A stretch of DNA of 64,000 bases, taken from Aliidongia dinghuensis (GTDB lineage Bacteria; Pseudomonadota; Alphaproteobacteria; ATCC43930; CGMCC-115725). Positions 8,221 through 16,739 of the stretch are shown here, one piece after another. The notes beneath the pieces are model-generated. The model was not told the DNA's origin and did no database searches. It saw nothing but the letters and a program-made list of their open reading frames with translations. Location: assembly GCF_014643535.1 (NCBI RefSeq), contig NZ_BMJQ01000005.1, positions 1 to 64,000 on the forward strand, in the 5' to 3' direction. The stretch's first letter is position 1. Each line of letters starts with the position of its first letter. Both the position numbers and the translations under genes were made by a program.

Positions 8221-8390
8221 AGCTGCGCGGCGCCATTTCTTTTCGGAGCATCGCCACCGATCATCTCGCCAAGGCGAAGATCCTGCTCGATGGCTCGAAC
8301 CGCGATCTGAACCTCGTCCGCAGCGGGTGCAGGAAGATCTACTTCCTCAATCTCGAGAACATTGGCTTCTCCATGTCCGCGGAAGCGTAA
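8217..8390 (+). CDS. small uncharacterised protein, possibly truncated partner
   Basis: A 57-residue frame starts with an ATGA overlap on the Mrr-like gene: MKLRGAISFRSIATDHLAK... to ...ENIGFSMSAEA. The tight overlap argues that it is translated. The sequence matches no family I recognise. It could be the N-terminal stub of a longer second subunit that has lost its end, since the DNA changes context directly after it. Confidence 0.4.
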   Translation: MKLRGAISFRSIATDHLAKAKILLDGSNRDLNLVRSGCRKIYFLNLENIGFSMSAEA

Positions 8391-8430
8391 AGCTCAGGGT
8401 CATAACTAACACTTTCATTATACATCTACT

Positions 8431-9450
8431 TCAAATGATGGTAAAATGTGGCAGGATGTATTCGGCAAGCTCATCGATCAGCTCTGACGTGGGTCGCCGG
8501 GACATTTTCAAGTTCAGCGCAACATGCGATACACCCTGGTCCTGTTGCCTTCTCCACAAGTCGATAAGCACTTTGCGTCCGGCAACCAAACCGCGGCCAT
8601 GGCGCAGCGGTGCATCGGGATTTCGATCAAGATCGAAGAACGTCCCATAGCCGTAGGGCTTGAAGATCTTGCCTGGTATGGCGGCCTGCCATTGCTCGAT
8701 AACCGCCGCCAGGCGATTGAAATCGCTCTGATGCCAGATCCAGCCATCCATATGCTCGGCCAGCCACTCAACGCTTTGCCCCGCACGTCCGATGGCCAAC
8801 GTCGGTAATCGCGGTCCGACGGGTTTCGGCACGAGGTCGAGATTACCGTCTAGCCGACCAAAGAATTGCGATGTGTGAATAGGCCACGATTGCTCCGTCG
8901 TCGTCCGTATCAGGGCGTGAGCGTCCCGGAACCGCTCGGCACGCGTCTCGAATTCAATGCCGAAGGCCGGATACTCAATCGGCCGGTCGCCGCTCGACAG
9001 ACCGAGCAGAAAACGGTTGCAGGTTAGATGGTCGAGAGTTGTGGCCTGTTTTGCGACGGCTATAGGGTCGCGCAAGGGCAGGACGATACCGGCGGTGCCT
9101 ATGACGATCTGCTTGGTCTCCGCGGCCAGCCAGCCAGCATAGACCATGGGGTCGAAGACTTGACCTAAATCGCCGAATGACGGGTCGAAAAACGGGACGT
9201 CGCGCAACCACAGCGCCGAGAACCCGGCTTGATCGACCTTGCGCGCGAGCACTGCGTGATCTCGCATGGTAGGTGCCGGCGTATCGGGATAGCCCTCGAG
9301 CGGAGCGATGAAGCCGAAAGTCAGGTGACCCTGCTTGAACACGCGGGAATAGCCGCGATGGAAACCTGCATCAGCGATGGCGTCGCGAGCATCGTGCACG
9401 TTCGCGGCAGGGGATACGGGTTCACTCAGGTTTATGTCTACTGTCATCAT
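8431..9450 (-). CDS. LLM-class (luciferase-like) flavin-dependent oxidoreductase
   Basis: This 339-residue protein has the bacterial luciferase TIM-barrel signatures: FGFIAPLEG at the start, SALWLRDVPFFDPSFGD, the GTAGIVLPLRDP strand, and LLGLSSGDRPIEY in the flavin-phosphate region. It resembles the BA3436-type subfamily, which uses reduced FMN or F420 to oxidise unknown substrates. Start taken at 9450 (ATGATG with GAGG about 8 bp upstream). It is transcribed divergently from a LysR gene, which probably controls it. The substrate is unknown. Confidence 0.8.
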   Translation of the reverse strand: MMTVDINLSEPVSPAANVHDARDAIADAGFHRGYSRVFKQGHLTFGFIAPLEGYPDTPAPTMRDHAVLARKVDQAGFSALWLRDVPFFDPSFGDLGQVFDPMVYAGWLAAETKQIVIGTAGIVLPLRDPIAVAKQATTLDHLTCNRFLLGLSSGDRPIEYPAFGIEFETRAERFRDAHALIRTTTEQSWPIHTSQFFGRLDGNLDLVPKPVGPRLPTLAIGRAGQSVEWLAEHMDGWIWHQSDFNRLAAVIEQWQAAIPGKIFKPYGYGTFFDLDRNPDAPLRHGRGLVAGRKVLIDLWRRQQDQGVSHVALNLKMSRRPTSELIDELAEYILPHFTII

Positions 9451-9594
9451 CCAGTCCTCAAGCGCGCCTGTTCTCCGCGCCAAGCCGACTGTATCGCTCC
9501 CATCTGTTTCCAATAACACGAGCTGACTTGATCTCACTGTTGCGCATGATGATAACAGTGCGATGGAATGCGCTATTGGGGCTCAGAGGGCGAG

Positions 9595-10512
9595 ATGGAT
9601 TTTGTGCAGCAGTTGAAAGTCTTCATCGCCGTCACCGAGAATTCGAGCTTCGCGCGAGCGGCCGAGTCGTTGCGCATGACACGGCCGAGCGTCACCAACG
9701 CGGTCAACAATCTGGAAGCACGGATGGGTGTGCGCCTGCTTCAGCGGACGACGCGACGAACGAGCCTGACCGGCGAAGGCGAATTGCTATACGAGAAGGC
9801 GACGCAGCTTCTTTCCGATGTCGCCGGCGCGGAAAATCTCTTCGGGGGTGCGGGCGAAGCGCCACGCGGGCGTCTCCGGGTCGACATTCCCGTGGCCATC
9901 GCCAAGCCCCTGATTATCCCCCATCTTGCCGACTTTCAGCGGACCTATCCCGGAATCGATATTATCCTGGGGGTGAGCGACCAGCCAGTCGACCTCCTGG
10001 CGGAAGGCATCGACTGTGTGCTGCGGATCGGCGATCTGCCGATCAGCAGCATGGTCGGGCGGGTCGTGGCGTCCATGGCGATGGTGACCTGCGCGGCACC
10101 CAAATATCTAGCGGAACGCGGCATACCGGAGTCGGTCGAGGATCTTTTGGACCATAAGGCGGTCAATTATTTCTCCGGGCGCGGCCATCGGGCAATCGTC
10201 TGGCATCTTCCAGGCAGCGGCGTCGAGCGCGCCATGAAGATGAAAAGCGCGGTTATGGTCAACGACACCGAGGCTTTTGTAGCGCTTGCGCTTGCAGGGC
10301 ACGGCCTCATTCAGGTCCCCGGTCTGGTCGTCGCCGATCATCTCGAGGCTGGGCGACTGATCGAGGTGCTTCCCGAAATGAAGAAAGTTCGGCGTCCTCT
10401 GTCCGTCATGTACCCGAACCGCCAATATCTCTCCACGCAAGTTCGAGCCTTTATCGAGTGGATAACCGAATTGGCGCGCGCAAATCGTGGCCCATGGTTA
10501 GAGGCGCCGTAG
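9595..10512 (+). CDS. LysR-family transcriptional regulator
   Basis: The 305-residue protein has the N-terminal winged HTH (FIAVTENSSFARAAESLRMT, then PSVTNAVNNLEARMGVRLLQRTTRR) and a C-terminal substrate-binding domain (GRLRVDIPVAIAKPLIIP...). It reads divergently from the flavin oxidoreductase across a 144-bp gap, the usual LysR arrangement with its target. Start at 9595 follows GAGGGCGAG. The 3' end faces the next LysR gene 20 bp away. Confidence 0.85.
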   Translation: MDFVQQLKVFIAVTENSSFARAAESLRMTRPSVTNAVNNLEARMGVRLLQRTTRRTSLTGEGELLYEKATQLLSDVAGAENLFGGAGEAPRGRLRVDIPVAIAKPLIIPHLADFQRTYPGIDIILGVSDQPVDLLAEGIDCVLRIGDLPISSMVGRVVASMAMVTCAAPKYLAERGIPESVEDLLDHKAVNYFSGRGHRAIVWHLPGSGVERAMKMKSAVMVNDTEAFVALALAGHGLIQVPGLVVADHLEAGRLIEVLPEMKKVRRPLSVMYPNRQYLSTQVRAFIEWITELARANRGPWLEAP

Positions 10513-10532
10513 GAGCGAGCAACGACCGGCAG

Positions 10533-11426
10533 CTAGCCAAGCTTGCGCAGGTGCGATGCCAACGCATCCACGAATACCCTGACCCTGCGCGGGATGTACC
10601 GATTTGACTGATAGATGGCATGAACAGGTTGGGCCTCATAACGCCAATCCGGAAGAACGCGCTCAAGCGCGCCGCTCTCCGTCAAACGCGGCAGTAGCAA
10701 CTCGTGGACGAGCCCTACGCCGATGCCCGCGGAAATCGCCTCGGTTACCATCTGCGAATTATCGGACCGCATTATCGGATTGACCGCCACCTGCTGTCGG
10801 GTGCCGTCCTTATGAATGAGCGTGAATTGTTCCCCGCCCCGAATACCCGCATGCGCGATGTAGGCGAGTTTCACCAAATCCGAGGGCGAAGCCGGTCGCC
10901 CCATTCCATCGAGATAAGTCGGTGTCGCCGCGAGGCAGCGCTCGATCGTTCCGATATATCGCGCGACGATGCTGGGATCGTTGACGGTGCCCAACCTGAT
11001 CGCAAGGTCGAAGCCTTCCGCCACGATGTCTACAAACCGGTCGGACAGGGAGACGTCCAGTCGAATATCCGGATAGGCTTGAGCAAATTCGAAGAGAAAG
11101 CCGCCTAGCAGACTGCAACCGAAATTAACCGGGGCGCTGATTGCGAGCCTGCCGGACATTGCATTCTCCTGCTCAGAGACTGCGGCATCGGCTTCCGCGA
11201 GGGCTTCGAGAACCAGTTTCGCATCCGAGAGATAGCGGACACCGGCTTCCGTCAGTGAAAAACGTCTGGTCGTGCGATCGATCAGCCGGACGCGCAGGTG
11301 CGATTCGAGCATCCGCACCTGTTGGCTGATGGCGGATTGGCTACGCCCCAAATCCCGTGCGGCGTCGGAGAAGCTGCCGATCTCGGCGACGCGGACGAAA
11401 TAGGAAAGTGCAGTGAACTGATCCAT
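10533..11426 (-). CDS. LysR-family transcriptional regulator
   Basis: A 297-residue LysR protein. The HTH is AEIGSFSDAARDLGRSQSAI with LESHLRVRLIDRTTRRFSLT following, and the effector domain starts near GRLAISAPVNFG. It belongs to the CrgA/DmlR-like group by overall pattern. It is divergent from the DUF1330/epimerase/MBL/SDR run across an AT-rich 243-bp gap, so it is a candidate regulator of that run. No effector can be assigned. Confidence 0.85.
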   Translation of the reverse strand: MDQFTALSYFVRVAEIGSFSDAARDLGRSQSAISQQVRMLESHLRVRLIDRTTRRFSLTEAGVRYLSDAKLVLEALAEADAAVSEQENAMSGRLAISAPVNFGCSLLGGFLFEFAQAYPDIRLDVSLSDRFVDIVAEGFDLAIRLGTVNDPSIVARYIGTIERCLAATPTYLDGMGRPASPSDLVKLAYIAHAGIRGGEQFTLIHKDGTRQQVAVNPIMRSDNSQMVTEAISAGIGVGLVHELLLPRLTESGALERVLPDWRYEAQPVHAIYQSNRYIPRRVRVFVDALASHLRKLG

Positions 11427-11669
11427 AGTGTCTCATTTATAAGATGATCCGATATATGATATCAAAATTCGGCAATTTCATCGAATATAGCAATATGTTA
11501 GCAAGAGTGGGTCACGCTCGATAGTCGGACCCGCGACCGACGCTCCATCGGCATGGTCCCAGTCGACGGAGACTTGGTCGCTTTCAACTGAGCCATCAGC
11601 GACGAGGTTCAGGTCTTCGGTTTTCGCGTGCGCATCAAGTGGATATCGCGCAATTCGAAAGGAAGAAGA

Positions 11670-11948
11670 ATGGCCGCCTTTGTTGTCGTCGAGATGGAAG
11701 TGAAAGATCCAGCCGCGAAGGATCGCTATTCGAAGGCGGCAGGGCCAACCATCAAGGAATTTGGCGGCGAGTTTGTCGCCGCCGGAGCCTGGACACAACT
11801 CGCCGGTGATCCCGGCCTGAAGAATGGCGGCATCATTCGCTTCGAGAGCCGTGAGCAGGCGCTCGCCTGGTACAACTCTCCCTCCTATCAGGCCGCCTTG
11901 GCAGACCGCGACGCGGGCATGACCTGTCGCTTCCACCTGATCGGCTGA
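11670..11948 (+). CDS. DUF1330 domain-containing protein
   Basis: A 92-residue ferredoxin-like alpha/beta barrel protein of the DUF1330 family: VVVEMEVKDPAAKDRYSKAA at the start, GGEFVAAGAW in the middle and FHLIG at the end. Members are small dimeric proteins of unclear, possibly catabolic or detoxifying role. Start at 11670 is preceded by AGGAAGAAGA. It is the first gene of the plus-strand run after the divergent LysR gene. Confidence 0.8.
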   Translation: MAAFVVVEMEVKDPAAKDRYSKAAGPTIKEFGGEFVAAGAWTQLAGDPGLKNGGIIRFESREQALAWYNSPSYQAALADRDAGMTCRFHLIG

Positions 11949-12022
11949 AGCTTCCTCAATTGCTCGCATGCTCGGCGTCAAGCCTGAGCATCATCATAAA
12001 ATTACTGGGCCGGGGGCGCGCC

Positions 12023-13078
12023 TTGACCGACATTTCCAGCAAGCCTGTTATCTTCATCACGGGAGGCACCGGGTATATAGGCGGCTCCTTCCTCCATCTC
12101 ATGACGTCGCGGGAGTACGTGCGCGACTACACTATAGCGGCCCTGGTCCGGCGCGAGAGTGACGCAGAATTGATGCGAGAGCTCGGGGTGGAGGCCGTCG
12201 TTGGGAGCCTGGACGACGGCGACCTTTTGCGACGGGAATCGGCGCGTGCGTCCATCGTCTTCAACACGGCCGACTGCGATCATCAGCCGAGTGCGAGAGC
12301 GATCGTCCAGGGGCTTTCAGAGCGCGCAGCGGCAACGAAAACACGCCCGATCCTGATCCATACATCCGGCGCCGGCGTGCTCTCCACCAATTCCAAGGGG
12401 ACGGGCGTCTCGCTCGATAAGGACCCGACCGCCGCTCTCCTTTGGGATGACGCAGACGCAGCGGCGCATGCCGCCATTCCAGCCTACGCTCCGCATCGAC
12501 TGGTGGATCTGGAAGTATTCGCGGCCGCCAAATCGGGCCTCGTCAAAACATATCTGGTCGTGCCGCCCACCGTGTTCGGGCGGGGCCTCGGACCGTTTGC
12601 TGAAAACCGCATGTCGATCCAGCTTCCGCGCCTGATCTATCAGTCGTTGGCGCACCGCCGCGCGCTCTACGTCGGCGAAGGAAAAGCACAATGGACCAAT
12701 GTCCATGTCGCCGATCTGGCGGAACTTTACCTCGTAATTCTTGACGCCGCCGTGAGGGGCATCGCGCCCGAGGGGTTGGAAGGTCTCTACTACCCCACGT
12801 CGGAATACTTCACCTGGTCGGACGCCTCCGATCGGATCGGGCATGTGCTCTATGCCAAAGGACTCATCGACAGTCCGATCGCGACGACAGGCCTGCAAGC
12901 AGGCTGGTTCTGGGGCAGCAACGTGCGCACGAAATGCACCAACGGGGAAAAGCTCGGCTGGAAGCCCGTCCACGGCGGCACCAAGGAGATGTTGGCGGAC
13001 ATCGAATGGGACACCGCACTCGTGCTGCGCCTGGTCGCTTCAGGACGTGGAAGCAGGGAATCTCGTTCCAGCGCATAG
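12023..13078 (+). CDS. NAD-dependent epimerase/dehydratase family protein (atypical SDR)
   Basis: The protein carries an N-terminal Rossmann dinucleotide motif (VIFITGGTGYIGGSF). A conserved RPILIHTSGAGVL strand and an extended C-terminal domain follow, as in NmrA/atypical SDR and extended SDR proteins. No clear YxxxK is visible, so it may be a redox sensor or non-canonical reductase. The start is uncertain. TTG at 12023 after GGGGGCG is preferred, giving 351 residues. An upstream TTG at 11960 would add an implausible leader. Confidence 0.65.
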   Translation: MTDISSKPVIFITGGTGYIGGSFLHLMTSREYVRDYTIAALVRRESDAELMRELGVEAVVGSLDDGDLLRRESARASIVFNTADCDHQPSARAIVQGLSERAAATKTRPILIHTSGAGVLSTNSKGTGVSLDKDPTAALLWDDADAAAHAAIPAYAPHRLVDLEVFAAAKSGLVKTYLVVPPTVFGRGLGPFAENRMSIQLPRLIYQSLAHRRALYVGEGKAQWTNVHVADLAELYLVILDAAVRGIAPEGLEGLYYPTSEYFTWSDASDRIGHVLYAKGLIDSPIATTGLQAGWFWGSNVRTKCTNGEKLGWKPVHGGTKEMLADIEWDTALVLRLVASGRGSRESRSSA

Positions 13079-13339
13079 CCGAGAAGCGGATGCCTGTGGT
13101 TCTTGCCAGACCGTCCAGCCCATTCCCGTTTCATTCGGCACCCGCAACGTGCTTGCGCGGCATAGCCCATGCCGTGGCCAGCGGCCGGGTTGGAGCGCTT
13201 GCCGGGCGGGCCAAGGCGCGGGTCTCGGCGTCGGCGGGATGCCCTACACCATGCGCGAGATGCGGGCCGAGAAGATGACGGTCTGGCGTTCCAACGCGCT
13301 CAATTGATCCCGATAATTTCGATATGGAAGGGACGAGAC

Positions 13340-14218
13340 ATGAAGATTCCACCGAACTATCAAGCCCCGGCAATCAACCGCAAAAAGATCGGGAAGTTTT
13401 CCGTCACGATGATCAGCGACGGCTTCCTCGATGTGACCTTTGATCTGCTCAGCGGCATCGATGGCGCGGCGGCGGGAGATCTGCTGCAGAAGCGAGGCGT
13501 GCCGGGCCTGCCGCGCATGAACGTCAATGTCTATGTGGTGCAGGACGAGACGCGCACGATCATGATCGATGGCGGAGCGGGCGGCATCAATGGTTGGGGC
13601 GGGCGCCTGCAGGTGGCCCTGGCGGCTGCGGGGATCGATCCGCTACAGATCGATACGCTTCTCCTGACCCACGCCCACCCGGATCATGTGGGGGGCTTGG
13701 CCGGTCCGTCGAGCACGCCTCTCTTCCGCAACGTCGAACGCCTGTTCGTTCATGAGGCGGAACTTGCCTTCTGGAACAACGAATCCATCCGGAGCGCGGC
13801 ATCAGCCGGATTCCAGCCGTTCTTCGACGTCGCTCGGAACGTGTTCAAGGCCTACGAGCCGCAGCTCGTGCCGTTCTCGACCGAGGATCTGCTGCCAGGC
13901 ATTCAGGCCGTGCCAATGCCGGGCCACACCCCTGGACATACCGGCTACTTGATTGCCGATGGCGGGCAGTCGCTATTTGTGTGGGGGGACATCGTTCATT
14001 TTCCCCATATCCAGGTCGAACGTCCCGAGGTCACGATCGCCTTCGACAATGCGCCGGATGAGGCTGCCTCTACGCGACGCAAGGTCCTCGATCGAGTGAG
14101 CCATGAAGGTCTGCTGGTGAGCGGCATGCACTTCAACCTGCCGGCATCTGCTCGGATCGAGCGTCACGGCCGGGGGTTCGTCCTGAACTACGAGGCCTGG
14201 TCCCCGGCGATGGATTGA
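13340..14218 (+). CDS. MBL-fold metallo-hydrolase
   Basis: The 292-residue protein has the metallo-beta-lactamase signature THAHPDHVGG (H111, H113, D115, H116). Later metal ligands are in AVPMPGHTPGH and FVWGDIVH, so a dinuclear metal site is complete. It resembles quorum-quenching or AttM-like lactone and ester hydrolases in length and motif spacing, but the substrate is not deducible. Start at 13340 follows GGAAGGGACG. The 261 bp before it contain only a short unrecognised frame ending at 13307. Confidence 0.85.
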   Translation: MKIPPNYQAPAINRKKIGKFSVTMISDGFLDVTFDLLSGIDGAAAGDLLQKRGVPGLPRMNVNVYVVQDETRTIMIDGGAGGINGWGGRLQVALAAAGIDPLQIDTLLLTHAHPDHVGGLAGPSSTPLFRNVERLFVHEAELAFWNNESIRSAASAGFQPFFDVARNVFKAYEPQLVPFSTEDLLPGIQAVPMPGHTPGHTGYLIADGGQSLFVWGDIVHFPHIQVERPEVTIAFDNAPDEAASTRRKVLDRVSHEGLLVSGMHFNLPASARIERHGRGFVLNYEAWSPAMD

Positions 14219-14305
14219 GCGGCAGCTTCTCAGATATCACGACCTGGAGGTGATCCAGGCATTCGGAAATTATATTCGAACAGTTGAAATGAGAGGTTGG
14301 AAGTA

Positions 14306-15175
14306 GTGACTGAGAATATTGTCGCGGTAGTAACAGGCGCCAGTCGCGGCGTTGGCAGGGGGATCGCCATCGCCCTGGGGCGCCAGGGTGCAACCGTCTA
14401 CGTTGCTGGAAGAACAAGCGTAAGCGGCACTCAGACTACTCCCGGAGGCGTTCCGGTGCCGGGCTCAATCTTCGAAACCGCGAGTGAGGTGACAAAGGCC
14501 GGCGGTAAAGGAATTGCTGTTGTTTGCGATATGGCAGACGATCGGCAGATCGAAGTCCTCTTTGAACAGGTGCGCCGCGAGGAGGGGCGACTGAATATAT
14601 TGGTGAACAATGCGGCTTATCTAAGCGAAAGCATGTTTGTTAAGCCGTTCTGGACGTCAAAAATCGATCCGGCGACGATCTTCGACGTCGGGCTGCGGTG
14701 CCATCATGTGGCGACCTACTTCGCTGCACCTCTTTTGGTCGAGTCCGGCCACGGCTTGGTTGTCAATGTATCCTTCTTCTCCAACGCAAAGATTCACGAC
14801 CCCTCCTTCTACGCATCAAAGGCGGGCCTAGACACACTCGCCAACATATATGCCGACGAGTTCAGGCCATTTGGCGTATTCGCCGTCTCTCTCTGGCCCG
14901 GCTTTACTGCGACCGAGAGGCTGCGAGCGGCTGCGGATGTGGACAAAGGCGTGCAGCAGCTCGAAGCGGCATTTGGCTTTGAAAGCCTGGAATATTCCGG
15001 TCGTATCATAAATGCATTGTATGGCGACCCTGATCTTCCTTCGCTTTCCGGCAAAACGTTGATTAGCGCGGAGCTTGGCGAGCGGTACGGTATCGTCGAT
15101 GCGGACGGCAAAGTGCCGGGATCCCTGCGCGCTCATTTCGGTGGCCCGCCCCCTGCCTTCGATAGCCAGGCCTAA
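14306..15175 (+). CDS. SDR-family oxidoreductase
   Basis: A classical-type short-chain dehydrogenase of 289 residues. The cofactor motif is TGASRGVGRG, the NNAA motif is ILVNNAAYL, and the catalytic pair is Y169 and K172 (FYASK). The protein is longer than the usual 250 residues because of an insertion after the cofactor domain and an extended tail. Start is GTG at 14306 with GAGAGG/GGAAG upstream. It ends the plus-strand run and faces a terminator hairpin. Confidence 0.8.
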   Translation: MTENIVAVVTGASRGVGRGIAIALGRQGATVYVAGRTSVSGTQTTPGGVPVPGSIFETASEVTKAGGKGIAVVCDMADDRQIEVLFEQVRREEGRLNILVNNAAYLSESMFVKPFWTSKIDPATIFDVGLRCHHVATYFAAPLLVESGHGLVVNVSFFSNAKIHDPSFYASKAGLDTLANIYADEFRPFGVFAVSLWPGFTATERLRAAADVDKGVQQLEAAFGFESLEYSGRIINALYGDPDLPSLSGKTLISAELGERYGIVDADGKVPGSLRAHFGGPPPAFDSQA

Positions 15176-15229
15176 GAGGGAGTTGCTTGTGAAGGCTGTG
15201 ACCTCAAGCCCGGCGTAACGAACTTCTGT

Positions 15230-15257
15230 GGAGGAGGCATAGGACTACACCTCCTCC
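15230..15257. terminator. bidirectional terminator-like hairpin
   Basis: GGAGGAGG (15230-15237) pairs with CCTCCTCC (15250-15257), and an inner TAG/CTA pairing extends the stem. It sits between the 3' ends of two convergent genes, where a shared terminator is expected. There is no strong U-tract on either side. Confidence 0.5.
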
Positions 15258-15272
15258 GGTAAGCTTGCCTGA

Positions 15273-16262
15273 TCAGAGGGTAACCACGACTTTTCCGAAC
15301 TGTGCATTCGACTCGAGGTAATGAGTGGCGTCGACGATAGCTTCGAACGGGAAGGTTCGGGCGATTTGCGCCTTGAAATGACCAACGCTCAATCCGTGGC
15401 TGATAAACGCCTTGGCCCGTTCCAGCTTTTCGTCGTTGGCCGTCACCTCAATGAACTCGTAGCCGCGAATAATCGTGTGCTTCCCCAGCACATGAAGCAC
15501 CGGCACCGGCGTCGTATCGTGGCTCAGTGCACCATAGATGATGACGACTGCATCCTTGCCGGTCGCTTTGACGATGTTCTCGAATTCCGGCCCACCGACA
15601 GGATCGAAGACAACACGAGCGCCGTGGCCGCCGGTGATCCGGATAATCTCCTGATAGATATCGTCCTGCCCGGTTTGCAGGACATGCGGCGCGCCCGCTG
15701 CCTTCAATTCCTCGACCTTCTCGCCCTTACGAGTGATCGCGATCGGTGTCGCTCCGACATGGCGGGCAATCTGCATCGCCGCCAGGCCAACGCTGCTGGA
15801 GGCCGCCGGGAGCACAATGAAGTCGCCCGCACCCAGGTTAGCGATGTCCAAAAGCGCACCCCAGGCGGTTACGAACGGCATCCAGGTAGCCGCGGCCGTT
15901 TCCCAATCCACGCCTTGCGGGTTCTTCACCACGGCGCGCGCCGGCGCGACCACTAGATCACCGTAAAGACCGTATTCGTCGAACATGAAGGCGGGGATGA
16001 CGCTGACAGCGTCGCCATGCGCGAGGCCTTCGACATCGGGTCCTACCGCATCGATCGTACCAGACGCTTCATAGCCCAGCGTGGCCGGGAAAGCCGGCTC
16101 GATCACATACCGGCCCGAGCGATACATGCTTTCGGCGCGGTTCAGCCCAAGGGCGCGAACACGAATACGGACCTCACCCGCTTTGGGTTCAGGCGTCGGG
16201 ACTTCATCGATCCGCAGGACCTCGGGACCACCTGTTTCGTGAAACCGGACATGGCGTGCCAT
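15273..16262 (-). CDS. zinc-independent MDR-family quinone oxidoreductase / alcohol dehydrogenase-like protein
   Basis: The 329-residue protein has the GroES-like N-domain (PGEVRIRV-type sequence, ALGLNRAESMYRSGRY) and a Rossmann domain with VLPAASSSVGLAAMQIA. No catalytic or structural zinc cysteines are visible, so it fits the NADPH:quinone reductase branch. Start at 16262 has AGGAG 8 bp upstream. It stands alone on the minus strand between a terminator hairpin and transposase debris. Confidence 0.8.
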   Translation of the reverse strand: MARHVRFHETGGPEVLRIDEVPTPEPKAGEVRIRVRALGLNRAESMYRSGRYVIEPAFPATLGYEASGTIDAVGPDVEGLAHGDAVSVIPAFMFDEYGLYGDLVVAPARAVVKNPQGVDWETAAATWMPFVTAWGALLDIANLGAGDFIVLPAASSSVGLAAMQIARHVGATPIAITRKGEKVEELKAAGAPHVLQTGQDDIYQEIIRITGGHGARVVFDPVGGPEFENIVKATGKDAVVIIYGALSHDTTPVPVLHVLGKHTIIRGYEFIEVTANDEKLERAKAFISHGLSVGHFKAQIARTFPFEAIVDATHYLESNAQFGKVVVTL

Positions 16263-16460
16263 TCGATTACTCCTATTGAATTTAGTGGCTTCGCTTTGGT
16301 CGCGCTCATGGCGAGAAATCTCTCTTCGCGATGGGCTGCGCCGAACCGCCGAAGATCAAATTAGGGCGTAACGCAGAAGCGATAAGCCACTCTTTAGCGA
16401 TCTTATTGTTATATGGATTGGTAATAATTCGGCCGCTGCGAGAAAAGCTCTCAACGGGGG

Positions 16461-16739
16461 GTGCGCCATCGAAATGCTGTAGAAGTGCCGTACCGGCGCT
16501 TGCGTCGCCAGATCAATACGTCCGATCGCAACGACGTTCGTGGGATCGCCCGGATGATGCGGGTGGGCCTGTTCAAGCCGGTGCATGTAAAGACGCTGGC
16601 GGTCCAGGAGCAACGGATGCTGCTGACTACCCGCAAGCTCATCCAGCACAAGCTGTTGGACAGCGAGTGCGACATGCGCGGCAGGTTACGCTCGATGCGA
16701 CGGCCGTGCTGGTCGAGCTTCTACCGCGGTTACTCCTAA
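16461..16739 (+). pseudogene. IS110-family transposase fragment
   Basis: A 92-codon frame contains TSDRNDVRGIARMMRVGL, then FKPVHVKTLAVQEQRMLL and RKLIQHKLLDSECDMRG. This is the conserved segment after the RuvC-like domain of IS110/IS116/IS902 transposases. Both ends of the gene are missing: it should be over 300 residues, and the reading loses similarity after about 16690. It occupies the otherwise gene-free 16263-16735 gap and abuts the 3' end of the citrate-lyase alpha gene. It is debris of an old insertion or recombination. Confidence 0.75.

Noticed and set aside
11478..11981. Minus-strand 167-codon frame opposite the DUF1330 gene
   Set aside because: Antisense to a recognisable DUF1330 protein with a good ribosome site; no motif in the alternative.
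13169..13339. In-frame N-terminal extension of the MBL-fold protein
   Set aside because: Arg/Gly-rich leader without ribosome site; ATG at 13340 has GGAAGGGACG and fits family length.
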